From the NCBI GenBank assembly GCA_033816765.1, contig CM066295.1, forward strand, positions 3,162,001-3,226,000: a DNA stretch of 64,000 nt. Direction: 5' to 3'. Below, in pieces: positions 29,601 to 39,771 of this stretch (positions are counted from its first letter, which is position 1; every line of letters begins with the position of its first letter). Position numbers and translations under genes: made by a program. Under the pieces are notes generated by a model. The model was given only the letters and a program-made list of their open reading frames with translations. It was not told the DNA's origin and did not search any database. Source of the stretch: Nothopassalora personata (lineage: Eukaryota > Ascomycota > Dothideomycetes > Mycosphaerellales > Mycosphaerellaceae).

Positions 29601-31390
29601 ACGGCATGACTTACACCAATGTTATGACAGTCACCGACAGACTCACTAAGGAAGTGGAACTGATACCCATCGGCGCGATGACAGCGCAGAACGCGGCGCG
29701 ACTTTTCTTAAAGCACGTGTTCACCCGGCATGGCCTCCCAGAAACCATCACGTCTGATCGCGGAAAGCAGTTCATCGCCACTTTCTGGAAGCGCCTATGC
29801 AAGATGCTGCGCATCAGCAGGAAGCTGAGTTCCTCCTACCACCCTGAAACGGATGGGCAATCAGAACGCACTAACCAAGAGATGGAACAGTACTTACGCA
29901 CCTTCACGAATGAGGCACAGAGCGACTGGGCCGACTGGCTGTGCTTAGCGCAGTTCGCTATTAACAACCGAGTGTCGGAGACCACTGGAGTGTCACCGTT
30001 CTACGCCAATGTTGGATATAACCCAGAGTTCACCGAGCGTATCGATTTGCAAGCAGGCAAGGACCGACACATGACAACCCTTCAGCGACTCGACAGCAAG
30101 TCAGCCGAAGCCTTCGCCAAACGCATCTGTGAGCTACATCGCAATCTTCAAGAGAACATGAGGATGTCACAGGCGCTGCAAGCCGAAGCAGCAAACAGGC
30201 ACCGAAGCATCCCACCAGACTACAAGGTTGGCGACTGGGTGTATCTAAGCACGAAGAACATTCGCACCACTCGACCATCCAAGAAGCTGGACCGCAGATA
30301 TGCAGGACCGTACCAGATCACGGAGGTGATGCCCGCTAGGCTGTCATACAAGCTGAACCTGTCGGATGCATTGAGCGGACTCGATAATTGCTTCCACACC
30401 TCCCTGTTACAGCGAGCCGACAACCCCGATCTCCCACCGCTCGAGGGACAGCACCTGGCACCGCCGCCGCCAGTGGCCATCGAACCCGACACAACTGCAG
30501 CTGACGCAGTCGCCGATGTCACAGTCACAGCCCCGGCACCAGAATATGAGGTGGACAAGATCTTGGACATGTACACGCGGAAGCGCGCAGGCAAAGTGAA
30601 GAAGGGAAAGAAGCGCAAGGTGGACACTTGGTACAAGGTGCGATGGACTGGCTATCAGGATATGGAGGCCGGAGAGACTTGGCAACCTGCAGAGGACCTG
30701 TTTGTGAGGGCAGCCGCCGCTCTTGCGGACTTTCACCACAGCCGGCCGGATTTGCCCACGCCTCAGGGCTTCGCAACGCCATCTGACTGGTCTCCAGTCA
30801 ATGAGGTGCTCGGACTTAACACGATCAGGGTCGACAGAGACACCGCCACAAATAAGCCTAGCCGAGCCTTGCCTCTGATAGAATCTGGTCAGCGCATGTT
30901 CACTACGCACCGCTACGATGATCAGGTTACAGGAAAGTCCGTCGTCCCAACTGAGGATCACGGTGCAAGCCGCCGCCCTCAGCTCTACGACAGAACAGAC
31001 AGTTGTACCGATGTTCTAGCGAACCCTGCAGAGCCTGCATTGATACCCAACCTTGGTCAAAAGGATCAGACGCGAGCGTTCGCCGAAGAGGGGCTTAGGC
31101 CCTGGGCGTGCCAGCAGTATGAGCAAACAGAGTCTGATGCGCAAGCCGCAGCAGTAGTGACAGAGATGGAGGACGACCTTGAAGACGATTGGACGTTTGC
31201 ACGATTATGGAGTTCGACAGGCAAGGGTGATAAGTGGCCGCACAAGACGATGGATAGGCGAGTTAATGGACTGAACGCTCAGAGGACTGAGACGAGTTTT
31301 GAGAGGGGGGGTACTGTCACGGGCAGCCCGCGACCCTTCACTGACGATGCGTCGTCCCGGCGGAACCTCGGACCTTCCGCATCGGGTTAG
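26568..31390 (+). CDS. Gypsy-B Pol (PR-RT-RH-IN-chromodomain)
   Basis: About 1,600 uninterrupted codons in the -1 frame relative to gag; the first obvious codons after the gag stop are GTG-GCA-GAC. Protease is seen as GLVDSASTSLFLDW (Asp-Ser-Ala). Reverse transcriptase has VCIDYRGLNAITIKNRYP and the catalytic AYLDDVLIF (YLDD at 28049-28060). RNase H starts ETDSSDFVNAGVLSQ. Integrase has the zinc-binding HPGRARTYEL ... CRRC, then VDFVVDLPPS, TSDRGKQFIA and DGQSERTNQEMEQ with all three acidic residues. The chromodomain runs YEVDKILDMYTRK to GYQDMEAGETWQPAEDL. About 220 residues of unknown function follow and run into the 3' LTR, ending at 31388-31390. All catalytic motifs look intact. Confidence 0.95.
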
Positions 31391-31498
31391 CGCGGCTTGG
31401 CGATGCTTTATCTATCCGCCGCGCCTCGCGCTCCTCTTTCGTAGCTTCGTAGAACAACAACTATCTCATTCGGACCCTATGGTACGCGCGCCCTTACA
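31315..31498 (+). repeat. 3' LTR of Gypsy-B
   Basis: 184 bp, one visible difference from the 5' LTR. The pol frame ends inside it. Confidence 0.95.
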
Positions 31499-31503
31499 GT
31501 CTT

Positions 31504-31694
31504 TACTAGAACTTCCTACGCAATAGATTAAGTCTAAGCCTATTTTCGCCCCTAGTAACGTTATTACGGACATAGACGACGTTAATATTAATGCTGTTAG
31601 TAAGGACGAGCAGCCTCGCGATGATCTATAGCCTATACTACGTAGCCTACCTAAGGAAATAGACTTTATAAACAGCGACCTTATAGAAGCTTAT
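31504..31694 (+). pseudogene. MULE transposase of T2, N-terminal fragment
   Basis: RIP-mutated reading LPTQ, a stop, IKSKPIFAPSNVITDIDDVN and LRSLPKEIDFINSDLIEAY, interrupted at 31694 by element C (TSD CTTAT). The reading continues after 34099. No domain can be named in this piece alone. Confidence 0.5.
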
Positions 31695-32013
31695 TGTTAC
31701 GGATCGGTCTGGGGAAGCCCATAGCCAACCAATCGATGCCAGCAGACCAGCGGATGCACCCGATATGCAGAGTGCTCTCAGTGCTCTCGGGTGCTCTCTC
31801 GAGAGAGCAGAGAGAGCAGAGAGAGCAGGAAAGATCACGCCAAGACACGGCACTATATAGACGACGCTCTTTTGCAAGTAGATAGGAGCCTCGTGCTCAA
31901 CTCATTTTAAGTATACACCATATACTGTTTGGGACCACTACCTTCTCAACGAGTCAGAGACATCACTGCAAAGATCCAAGCCCAGTTGGGATAACGTACA
32001 GCGGTTCCTAACA
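31695..32013 (+). repeat. 5' LTR of element C
   Basis: TGTTACGGAT ... GGTTCCTAACA. It contains a GCTCTC/GAGAGC-rich inverted repeat (about 31767-31829, centre CTCTCTCGAGAGAG) just upstream of a TATA-like CACTATATAG (31851-31860). Confidence 0.95.
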
Positions 32014-32045
32014 ACTTTGAGCACCACCACCAGGGCACTTTGCAT

Positions 32046-33038
32046 ATGTCTGGGAGAGACGCTACCCGGAGTCCGTCACGACAACAGCCACAGTCAACTG
32101 GCATCACGGAACGAATGAGCGAAATGTCGATTACAGGAAGCAGCAAGAACAACAACACTCCTATGGGTATGCTGAACCCATTGGACCACCACCGTGCACC
32201 TAAGGTGTCTACGCCGGAGACGTTCGACGGGACCAAGGACAAACTGGAGGCTTTTCAACTGCAGGTTCAGTTGTACCTTCACTTCAACGCACACCAGTTT
32301 CAAGGCGAGGCCAGCAAGGTCTTGTACGCCGCATCCTTCCTACGAGGAAAAGCAGCTAGAGGATTCCGACCATACCTCAAGGACTGGCTACACAACCAGG
32401 GCGAGGGAGAAACACCGAAAACGGAAACTCGAAAAATTTTCCACGACTACGACGAGTTTGAGACGAAACTCGATGATCTATACGGGATACCAAATGAGGA
32501 GGTATACGCCGACCGACATATCCGACAACTTCGACAGACTACTTCTGTAGCGCTGTACGCCTCAGAATTCCAAGGATATGCCGCCGACCTGGAATGGAAC
32601 GACGCAGCTTTGCGATCGCAGTTCTACCTCGGGCTGAAAGACAACGTCAAAGCCGAACTATCCCGAAACGCCAGCGTCGTTACGCTAGGGGCGATGATCA
32701 AGGCAGCAAAGGAGATCGACGAAAGGCTCCAGGAGTTAAGGTACGACCGACACGTACAGCCTGGATACCAGAGACCCGCCGCGGGCGGAAGAGGGGGCTT
32801 CAAGGCCAGAAGTCAGGACCCTAATGGTTACGGAGACCCAATGGAATTGGACGTAACGGAACGTAGGACAGGAAGGGGGCTGAAGAGCAAAGGTTCCACC
32901 TGCTACGTATGTGGCGAGCAAGGCCATTATGCGAGGAACTGCAAGAAAAAGAACATGGTTAGCCGCGAGTTCAACGCAATGATTCGCGAAGAGAATACAT
33001 ACCAGGAATGCGAGAACTTCTTCTCGAAATCTGCCTAG
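32046..33038 (+). CDS. Element C Gag
   Basis: 330 residues from the ATG at 32046. It has the fungal Gypsy capsid region (TPETFDGTKDKLEAFQLQVQ, SFLRGKAARGFRPYLKDWL, YADRHIRQLRQTTSVALYAS) and a canonical zinc knuckle CYVCGEQGHYARNC (CX2CX4HX4C) near the C-terminus. No protease or polymerase follows. It is related to the capsid of Gypsy-A and not to the longer Gypsy-B Gag. Intact. Confidence 0.92.
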   Translation: MSGRDATRSPSRQQPQSTGITERMSEMSITGSSKNNNTPMGMLNPLDHHRAPKVSTPETFDGTKDKLEAFQLQVQLYLHFNAHQFQGEASKVLYAASFLRGKAARGFRPYLKDWLHNQGEGETPKTETRKIFHDYDEFETKLDDLYGIPNEEVYADRHIRQLRQTTSVALYASEFQGYAADLEWNDAALRSQFYLGLKDNVKAELSRNASVVTLGAMIKAAKEIDERLQELRYDRHVQPGYQRPAAGGRGGFKARSQDPNGYGDPMELDVTERRTGRGLKSKGSTCYVCGEQGHYARNCKKKNMVSREFNAMIREENTYQECENFFSKSA

Positions 33039-33141
33039 CAGAAACAACCTGATGACGAGGCATCAAACAGCGGCTTCTTGATTTGATGACCTAGGACACA
33101 GAAGTCAACACTACGACACGGAAAACAGATAAAGGACGAAC

Positions 33142-33702
33142 TTACGACGAGACCAACTCCGAGAAGGATTCAGGAAGGAGGAGATTCCCATCCAAGGACA
33201 AGCTAGGGTCGAAGACCGAAGGATCGGAGGCAGGAAACCACCAGTCTTCCGGGATGGAAGGCGGAGCGGCCTCGAGCTCCCCTTGTTCTAACACTTGGAT
33301 GCTCGCCTCCTCGACAGCGATCGCCTCGCCCTCGCGCTTTTCGTGCAGCTCAAGCTGACGACGAAGACGCGCCTCCTTCGCATAGGCTGCCGCGATCTCT
33401 TCACTCTTGCGAACGAGATCATGACGGACCGCTTCAAGCTCACGGGTGAGCTTGTCCCGTACGGACTGAAGGGACTTCCACTCAGCAGGAGTGACTCGCA
33501 CGTCACAACCCTTGATGTTGTGTTCGTTGCACTCCGAACAGCGGCCCGATTTGATGTGGACACGGCACACCTTTTCCTCACGAGTGCAGAAAGAGCACGA
33601 CTTGACCATAGTAATCCCGTTCTCTCGAATGAACTTGGCAAGCTTCTTGCGACGATGCGTACTGGTTTTGGTGACGGGAAGGGAAAGGGAAGAAGAAGAC
33701 AT
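33142..33702 (-). CDS. Antisense Zn2Cys6-like protein of element C
   Basis: An intact 186-codon gene on the strand opposite to gag, ending 440 bp downstream of the gag stop on the genomic map. A basic N-terminus (HRRKKLAKFIREN) precedes six cysteines, C36-x2-C39-x6-C46-x8-C55-x2-C58-x7-C66. This spacing falls within the GAL4-type binuclear zinc cluster consensus, although the first loop (TREEKV) is less basic than usual. A long charged, coiled-coil-like region (about 75-135) and a C-terminus rich in acidic and bulky hydrophobic residues (EDWWF, DPSVFDPSL, LPESFSELV) follow, as in activation domains. The homologous RIP-mutated frame sits at the same place in Gypsy-A. The likely role is a DNA-binding regulator of the element or its host. 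The alternative is a structural zinc protein or an antisense-strand attenuator of retrotransposition. Confidence 0.8.
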   Translation of the reverse strand: MSSSSLSLPVTKTSTHRRKKLAKFIRENGITMVKSCSFCTREEKVCRVHIKSGRCSECNEHNIKGCDVRVTPAEWKSLQSVRDKLTRELEAVRHDLVRKSEEIAAAYAKEARLRRQLELHEKREGEAIAVEEASIQVLEQGELEAAPPSIPEDWWFPASDPSVFDPSLSLDGNLLLPESFSELVSS

Positions 33703-33775
33703 CGTTGGATGACAAAGTTGGAAAGGAATGACATCTTGTAAGCTTCGGGACGAAGCTAGGCTAGAAGGGGGATGG

Positions 33776-34094
33776 TGTTACGGATCGGTCTGGGGAAGCC
33801 CATAGCCAACCAATCGATGCCAGCAGACCAGCGGATGCACCCGATATGCAGAGTGCTCTCAGTGCTCTCGGGTGCTCTCTCGAGAGAGCAGAGAGAGCAG
33901 AGAGAGCAGGAAAGATCACGCCAAGACACGGCACTATATAGACGACGCTCTTTTGCAAGTAGATAGGAGCCTCGTGCTCAACTCATTTTAAGTATACACC
34001 ATATACTGTTTGGGACCACTACCTTCTCAACGAGTCAGAGACATCACTGCAAAGATCCAAGCCCAGTTGGGATAACGTACAGCGGTTCCTAACA
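33776..34094 (+). repeat. 3' LTR of element C
   Basis: 319 bp, identical by eye to 31695-32013. On its minus strand it could also serve as promoter for the antisense gene, which starts only 74 bp away. Confidence 0.95.
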
Positions 34095-34099
34095 CTTAT

Positions 34100-36004
34100 A
34101 CTAGGTCCTATAGTCTATAGTATAGCTACGACTTTATTAAGAAGAACGAGAAGAAGTCTAAGGCAAAGGACTTACCTACTAAGTAGTGCTATCGCTTTAA
34201 TATGCGCTACAACTTCTACGGTAAACTAGATAGGCGTCCTTCTCGTCCTATACCGAAAGGTACTGCCTATTATAGTACTTCGAAGACATAATGTCCGGCT
34301 TACTTTAAGGTAATTAACACGTGTCCGTAAGATCTAGCCTCTAGCGTATAGAGGTTCTTATACAGTAGTGCTAGTATGTAGTATAACTATGCTCCTACTA
34401 ATATAATATAGCTTACTAGGTATCGTAGGAGAGCACGGTAACTAGTACTATTAACGATCCACGACTTTTAGAAGAAGATAGGTGTTAAGGCTACTCGCAT
34501 TAAGGCTTATTATAATGGTAATCTCCTAGTTAAAGTAAAGGACGTACATAATGCGAAGGCTGCTTCTACTATACCGGAGAGACTATAATATAACTAAGCT
34601 AAGCGCACTATTCGTATACTCTAGACACACGGTTATAACGAGCGATATTAGCGCGTACGTAAGGACGATATAATAGGCTAGATACTATCCTTCCTTACAG
34701 TAGATCTAACTACTCTTAACTAGTTTCGTAACTACCCTAAGTGTCTATACTTCGACGGTACCTTTCGGACGAATAGCTACTATAAGGACCTCGTCGATAT
34801 ATACGGCATTACCGGCATAGGTACTATAATTGCGCTCGGTAACTGTCTTATAAATGGTAAGAAGTAGTCTAACTATAAAGAACTACTAAGCTAGATCCGC
34901 GATATCGTACTACTTCCGCCTAAGCGTCTAGTACTCGGATAGGGTAAAGAAGACCTCCGTCCGCCTACAATTACGATAGTAGACATAAAGTGTATTATCT
35001 CTAACCGCGAGGAGGCATTTCTAAACGCATGTAACGTAGTATTCCCCGAGCTACACTCTATTGTGTATAAATAGCATCTAGCGAAGGATCTCGTTACTAA
35101 ACTGCGTACTCTAAAGGGCGAGGAATAGTAGTAGGTATACGACGACGAGAAGAAAGAAGAGGTAGAGTCCGAGAGCTACTAGCAGTTTATGCGTATGTTC
35201 TTCTATACTATCTATACTACTAATAAAGTAGACTTCGAATCGTGTCGCTATAAGATAGAATAGACCTATCCGTAGGTAACGAGATATATAAACAATAACT
35301 AGTAGAAGTATAAGAAGCGTTTTACTAATGCCTAGACGAATAGGGTGCTCTACTTCGGTAAGAAAACATTATCGTTATGCGAAGGATGCTATGTAAGGGT
35401 AAAGGATTAGCTATATAACTCCTCGCGACACGACATCTATTTGCTGTTCGAGTCTATTATTAACTACTAGTAGGCGTAGAACCGTGTTAATCGTTAGACG
35501 ATTGCACGAGACCTTAGTACTATGCCTATATAGATAGTTAACAAGTTCTAGTCTAGCGTACGAAGAACCATTTACCGACATCCCCTAGTCGAGTCTTATA
35601 AGTTATAGAAGCGTACGAAGGAGTTACGTACGCGTATAGAGGATAAAGAAGGTAGAGCGCTTACTAAACCGCACTCTACGATTATATACGATTACGCCGA
35701 GTGCTAGTACGACGATTACCTCGTAGTAAGTAAGGGTAGGCCCTACTTACACTTCTTTATAATATTGGACGAGATAGGCGGCAATTCGAAGGGTTATCTA
35801 CTGCCTAGGCATTACTATTCACATTACTAGATTTATAGAGTACGCGCTCTAAAGCCTTAACCGTTACTACTACGAGAGCCTATAGTAGGTAGACGTAGTA
35901 ATCTTACGCCGCGGAAACGTACTAGTAAATAGTTAACTACTCGTACGAAGACACGCGAAGAGCTATCTAATAAGAACTATAAGATACGTAGGAAACGAGT
36001 ATAG
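34100..36004 (+). pseudogene. MULE transposase of T2, catalytic part
   Basis: A coherent frame with TAG/TAA stops reads CLYFDGTFRTNSYYKDLVDI then YGITGIGTIIALGNCLINGK (first catalytic Asp at about 34754-34756). It continues with TIVDIKCIISNREEAFLNAC and VVFPELHSIVYK.HLAKDL, the second acidic region and the C/W-x-H segment of MULE transposases. KPHSTIIYDYAEC.YDDYLVV lies further on. An N-terminal region rich in KKNEKKSKAK and FKVINTCP may be the zinc-binding part. Gypsy-D interrupts it at 36004. This independently supports the MULE assignment made from TIRs and duplication length. Confidence 0.75.
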
Positions 36005-36201
36005 TGTTAAGGGGATGTCGTAATGTATAGTATGCCTACGACCTACTAGTCGTAGATAAACTAATTCTTACCTTTTATTTAAGACGCATCGCGCGTCGTA
36101 AGGTGTACTTATGCGTGTTACGTGCGGCTTAGTAGCCGGTCGCGACCGTATGTTATATGTAAGGCTACATATAGGGGTTAGCTACTAGGCTACCCCTTAC
36201 A
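36005..36201 (-). repeat. 3' LTR of Gypsy-D (left on the map)
   Basis: A direct repeat of 43722-43918 with a few CpA/TpG transitions between the copies. Confidence 0.9.
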
Positions 36202-36503
36202 ATTGCCTCCCCTCCCGTACGAGCTATCCTTAGCTCGCTAGTTACTACGTAGAGGCTCCTATGTACTTCTAGAACTATAGTTACTATACGGCCTACATAC
36301 GGGTTACGTACGTGTCGTTATGTAGGTATAGGTAAGTAAGGCTTAGTTACTATGCCGACGTAGCTAGTTAGGGGCATAAAACTCTAGCCTAACCTAGCCC
36401 TTTCTTAGCACGCTCCCTAGCTTATTACCTTCGCTACACTACTACTACGCACCCGTACCGCACTATTATCGCAAGCGCCTCGCTAGCATCAGTATTATTA
36501 TTA

Positions 36504-37130
36504 TGTCTACCGTACCCTCCTCGCCGCTATTCTCTAGCCGCTCCGCCTTCTCTAGTAGTACTAGTAGCGACAGTACTACTAGCGCCGTAGAAGACGAGCG
36601 CCGCTAGGCGGCTCTAGTACGCGACGCCCCTAGAACGCCTAGTAGTCGTAAGCGACTAGCATTACCCTCGTAGCTACTAACGCCCTCGCTAGCTACTAAG
36701 CTCTCGTAGAGAATTAACATATACATACGGTACCTCCCGTACTTCGTTAGGGGTAAGTCTCTACGCGTGTCGCCTACGATTCGTATGCTAACTACTTACT
36801 AGACGAGGCCGATGACTATAATAGTATTACTACCGGCGAGCTCCTAAAGAAGTATAGCCGCTATAGGCGTAGTAAACATAGCTACGTGCCTAACACTAGC
36901 TACGCTATCGCCTCGCTAGTAAGCCGCCTACGCGCCGCGCGGTCCTAGCGCGACTTCCTTACGGCTATAATAGGCTAGGCGCCTATAGACCTCTAGTAGT
37001 AGGAGCTAGTAGAGTAGATCCGCCTATATGCCTAGCTAGGCAACGACATTAAGGAGGTAAGTCGCTACTTCGCTCGTGCGAGTCGACTACTACTCGCGGG
37101 GGAGGGCTCTAGTACGTCCCCTATACTTCG
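36504..37130 (+). pseudogene. Antisense ORF of Gypsy-D, unknown
   Basis: This lies between the pol end and the 3' LTR and is opposite in orientation to pol. An ATG at about 36504 opens MSTVPSSPLFSSRSAFSSST, then SAVEDERR, a stop, AALVRDAPRTPSSRKR. In shifted frames LPYFVRGKSLRVSPT, ADDYNSITTGELLKKYSRYR and VSRYFARASRLLLAGEG follow, suggesting a ~200-residue protein with a Ser-rich start. No six-cysteine motif is seen, so it is not an obvious relative of the Gypsy-A/element C antisense protein. It occupies the same position in its element. Confidence 0.45.
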
Positions 37131-37228
37131 GCTAACCCTTCCTATAGGCTATTAGGCAGTTTAATGCCTATAAGCATAAGCGTACCGGGGAGACCCGTAT
37201 GCGTGCCTCCGCCGCCACCGCTACTACT

Positions 37229-37681
37229 TGTTAGGAACCGCTGTACGTTATCCCAACTGGGCTTGGATCTTTGCAGTGATGTCTCTAACTCGTTGAGAAG
37301 GTAGTGGTCCCAAACAGTATATGGTGTATACTTAAAATGAGTTGAGCACGAGGCTCCTATCTACTTGTAAAAGAGCGTCGTCTATATAGTGCCTCCGCAC
37401 GAGTGCGATCGGCCACCATGAGTCGCGCTATCACGAGCCCGATCCCTCTGGGTTATCGTTCTCGTCGTAGCCACGTGATGTGTGCGATCCGCTTGTTAGA
37501 CCCGAATCGCTCCTGCTCTTCGGTGATTGGTCTAAACCGTAACACCCTAATTAAGAGTGATTAGGACCGATCAGTCCTAATCGCTCTGTCACGTGACTCC
37601 CCAGGCATCCATGTCTGCAGCTTCGTCTGGTTTCCTGCTCCGTTGTCCAACCATTTGCACCGATAACACTGTTCCGTAACA
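37229..37681 (-). repeat. Solo LTR (family C-like, different U3) in Gypsy-D
   Basis: 453 bp with exact duplication CTACT (37224-37228, 37682-37686). On the minus strand its last ~160 bp, from the TATA box on, match the element C LTR, but the upstream U3 is unrelated. A few CA to TA differences suggest light RIP. Confidence 0.93.
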
Positions 37682-38559
37682 CTACTACCGCCGCCCCCGC
37701 CGCCGAAGCCCTCGCGCTCTAGTAGGAGTAGAACCGCGCCCTTAATAAGCTGTTCGAACTCGGCCGCGCCGTAAGTCGCATATTCCTCGCCTACGTATAC
37801 CCTACTAACCGTAGTCCTAGTTCCTATAGGCGTAGAACATCGACACTACCGCCGCCGACTAGGCATTCTTACCTAAGTTACTACGTAACGACAACTGAGG
37901 CGCTCGCCTTACACGCTGCTCGCGGGCTCCTTGCCTACTACTACTCTACGTAGCCCCTAGTAGGCGCGCTACTCTTTAGCTTTTATTTTATTTATAGTTA
38001 AGAAAAGTTTTGTTTATGCTCTAGTACTAGTCTTATTTACTTCTCCTTAACGCCTTATAGTCGGCTACTATGCGATCCGCATTCGCGAGGCCCTCCGCCG
38101 GTTCCTAGCTATTATACTCCTCTAGCTAGTCCTTCTACTAGACTAGATACTATAGCTTACCCTTACGCTTACGCCTATCTAGTACTACCTCTACCTTATA
38201 CTCTCCGTCCTTATTAGCTAGAGGGGGTACGGGTCTATCCTTATCGCTACCGATATACGGCTCGAGGAGAGAGACATAGAAGACGTTATAGAGCCTTAAG
38301 TCGGCTAGTAGCGCTAGGCGGTACGCCTACGAACCGATAGCGTCCGTAATGCGGTATAGGCCGATAAACTTCGGACCTATCTTCTTCTTTAGTACTACTA
38401 ACTTAAGGTTCTTCGTTAACAATAGGACTAAGTTACCTACGCGGTAGGTCTTAGCTTAGTAGGTCTTATTATAGTAGCGAGCCTAGCTTTCTGCTATAGC
38501 CTTCTATCGCTCCTCGAGTATAGCGCGTAGTTTTCGCATGCGACTCGTAGCTATTACCG

Positions 38560-38993
38560 TGTTACGGTTCGGATGAAGGACGGTGCAGGACGTGGCATGG
38601 GGAGGAAGAATCAGAAGACACGAACCAATCGCTAGGAAGAGAAAGGGACCCCACGTCCGGGTCACGTGCACGACCGCGCGCTTAGTGCATGGTCGAACAC
38701 GACCGCAGAAGTAGCGTATGGACGTACACGACCACACGACCAGACGACCGGTCGAGTGGACAGACGGACATCTAACACCGGATGGCATACGAACCTCCTT
38801 TGTATTTAGGAACGCTAGAAACCCTTATGGTTCTAATGCGTTCAACTCATGTTACTATCTCACTGATTGGAATACAACTCTTATTCCTATCATTCATCTT
38901 CGCTCAGCTTGCTTCAGCCTCTCCAAAGAATAATACCGCCACGTGACTTGACTTATCTCTCTTTTGAGACTAGCCCTGGAACGAGACATAACA
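38560..38993 (+). repeat. Solo LTR (family E), clean, in Gypsy-D
   Basis: 434 bp, nearly identical to 12664-13098, with exact duplication TACCG (38555-38559, 38994-38998). Not RIP-mutated. Confidence 0.95.
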
Positions 38994-39452
38994 TACCGCT
39001 ACTAGTACTTCCCCCCCCTAGGTCTCGTCTCGAGATCTAGTTAGTATAGGGGTAATCTTAGGTCGCTAACCGTACGCTATTTCGAACGGACTGATCCGTA
39101 GTGTTAGGTAGATGCTATTATTAGCTACGAATTTAGCAACTGTAAGCTACTTAGCCTACTTAGTTTAATTATTACTATAGTGATAACGAAGGTATTGTTC
39201 GAGGGTTTAGTTTACCCTCTTAGTTTAGCCGTTAGTCTAAGGGTAAAAGGCCGTAGATAGCTTACGCTTTACACGCGCCTCGAAGTAGAAGTTACTCTAA
39301 AACTAACTAGTAAAGACCGGACCTCGGTCGCTTACTATGCCTAACGGGACACTATAGTGTCGCACGACTTCGTCTCGTAGGAGCCTCGTAAGCTCTACGG
39401 CTATATAAGTCTTCGTCGTCGGGATGTATAAGCTCATTTTTAAGTAGCGATC

Positions 39453-39771
39453 TGTTAGGAACCGCTGTACGTTATCCCAACTGGGCTTGGATCTTTGCAG
39501 TGATGTCTCTGACTCGTTGAGAAGGTAGTGGTTCCAAACAGTATATAGTGTATACTTAAAATGAGTTGAGCACGAGGCTCCTATCTACTTGCAAAAGAGC
39601 GTCGTCTATATAGTGCCGTGTCTTGGCGTGATCTTTCCTGCTCTCTCTGCTCTCTCTGCTCTCTCGAGAGAGCACCCGAGAGCACTGAGAGCACTCTGCA
39701 TATCGGGTGCATCCGCTGGTCTGCTGGCATCGATTGGTTGGCTACGGGCTTCCCCAGACCGATCCGTAACA
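39453..39771 (-). repeat. Solo LTR of element C family in Gypsy-D
   Basis: 319 bp in reverse orientation, differing from the element C LTR at only a few sites, with exact duplication CGATC (39448-39452, 39772-39776). Confidence 0.95.

Larger units (their letters stand above)
24199..31498 (+). mobile_element. Gypsy-B: young, apparently intact chromovirus in T2
   Basis: LTRs of 184 bp (24199-24382 and 31315-31498) differ at one position by eye (TTATGTATCC versus TTATCTATCC). They are flanked by the exact duplication GTCTT (24194-24198, 31499-31503). A purine tract GAGAGGGGGGG precedes the 3' LTR. Gag and pol are long and uninterrupted, and base composition shows no RIP. Probably recently active. 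Confidence 0.97.
31695..34094 (+). mobile_element. Element C: young non-autonomous LTR element (gag plus antisense ORF, no pol)
   Basis: Two 319-bp LTRs (31695-32013, 33776-34094), identical by eye, with exact duplication CTTAT (31690-31694, 34095-34099). Only 1.76 kb lies between them: one gag gene on the plus strand and one gene on the minus strand. A purine tract GAAGGGGGATGG precedes the 3' LTR, as in Gypsy-A. It matches the TR-GAG idea (terminal-repeat elements with only gag) and would need pol from a partner. Confidence 0.95.

Noticed and set aside
33295..33741. 148-codon plus-strand open frame in element C
   Set aside because: Shadow of the antisense zinc-cluster gene, which has a conserved homologue; this frame does not.
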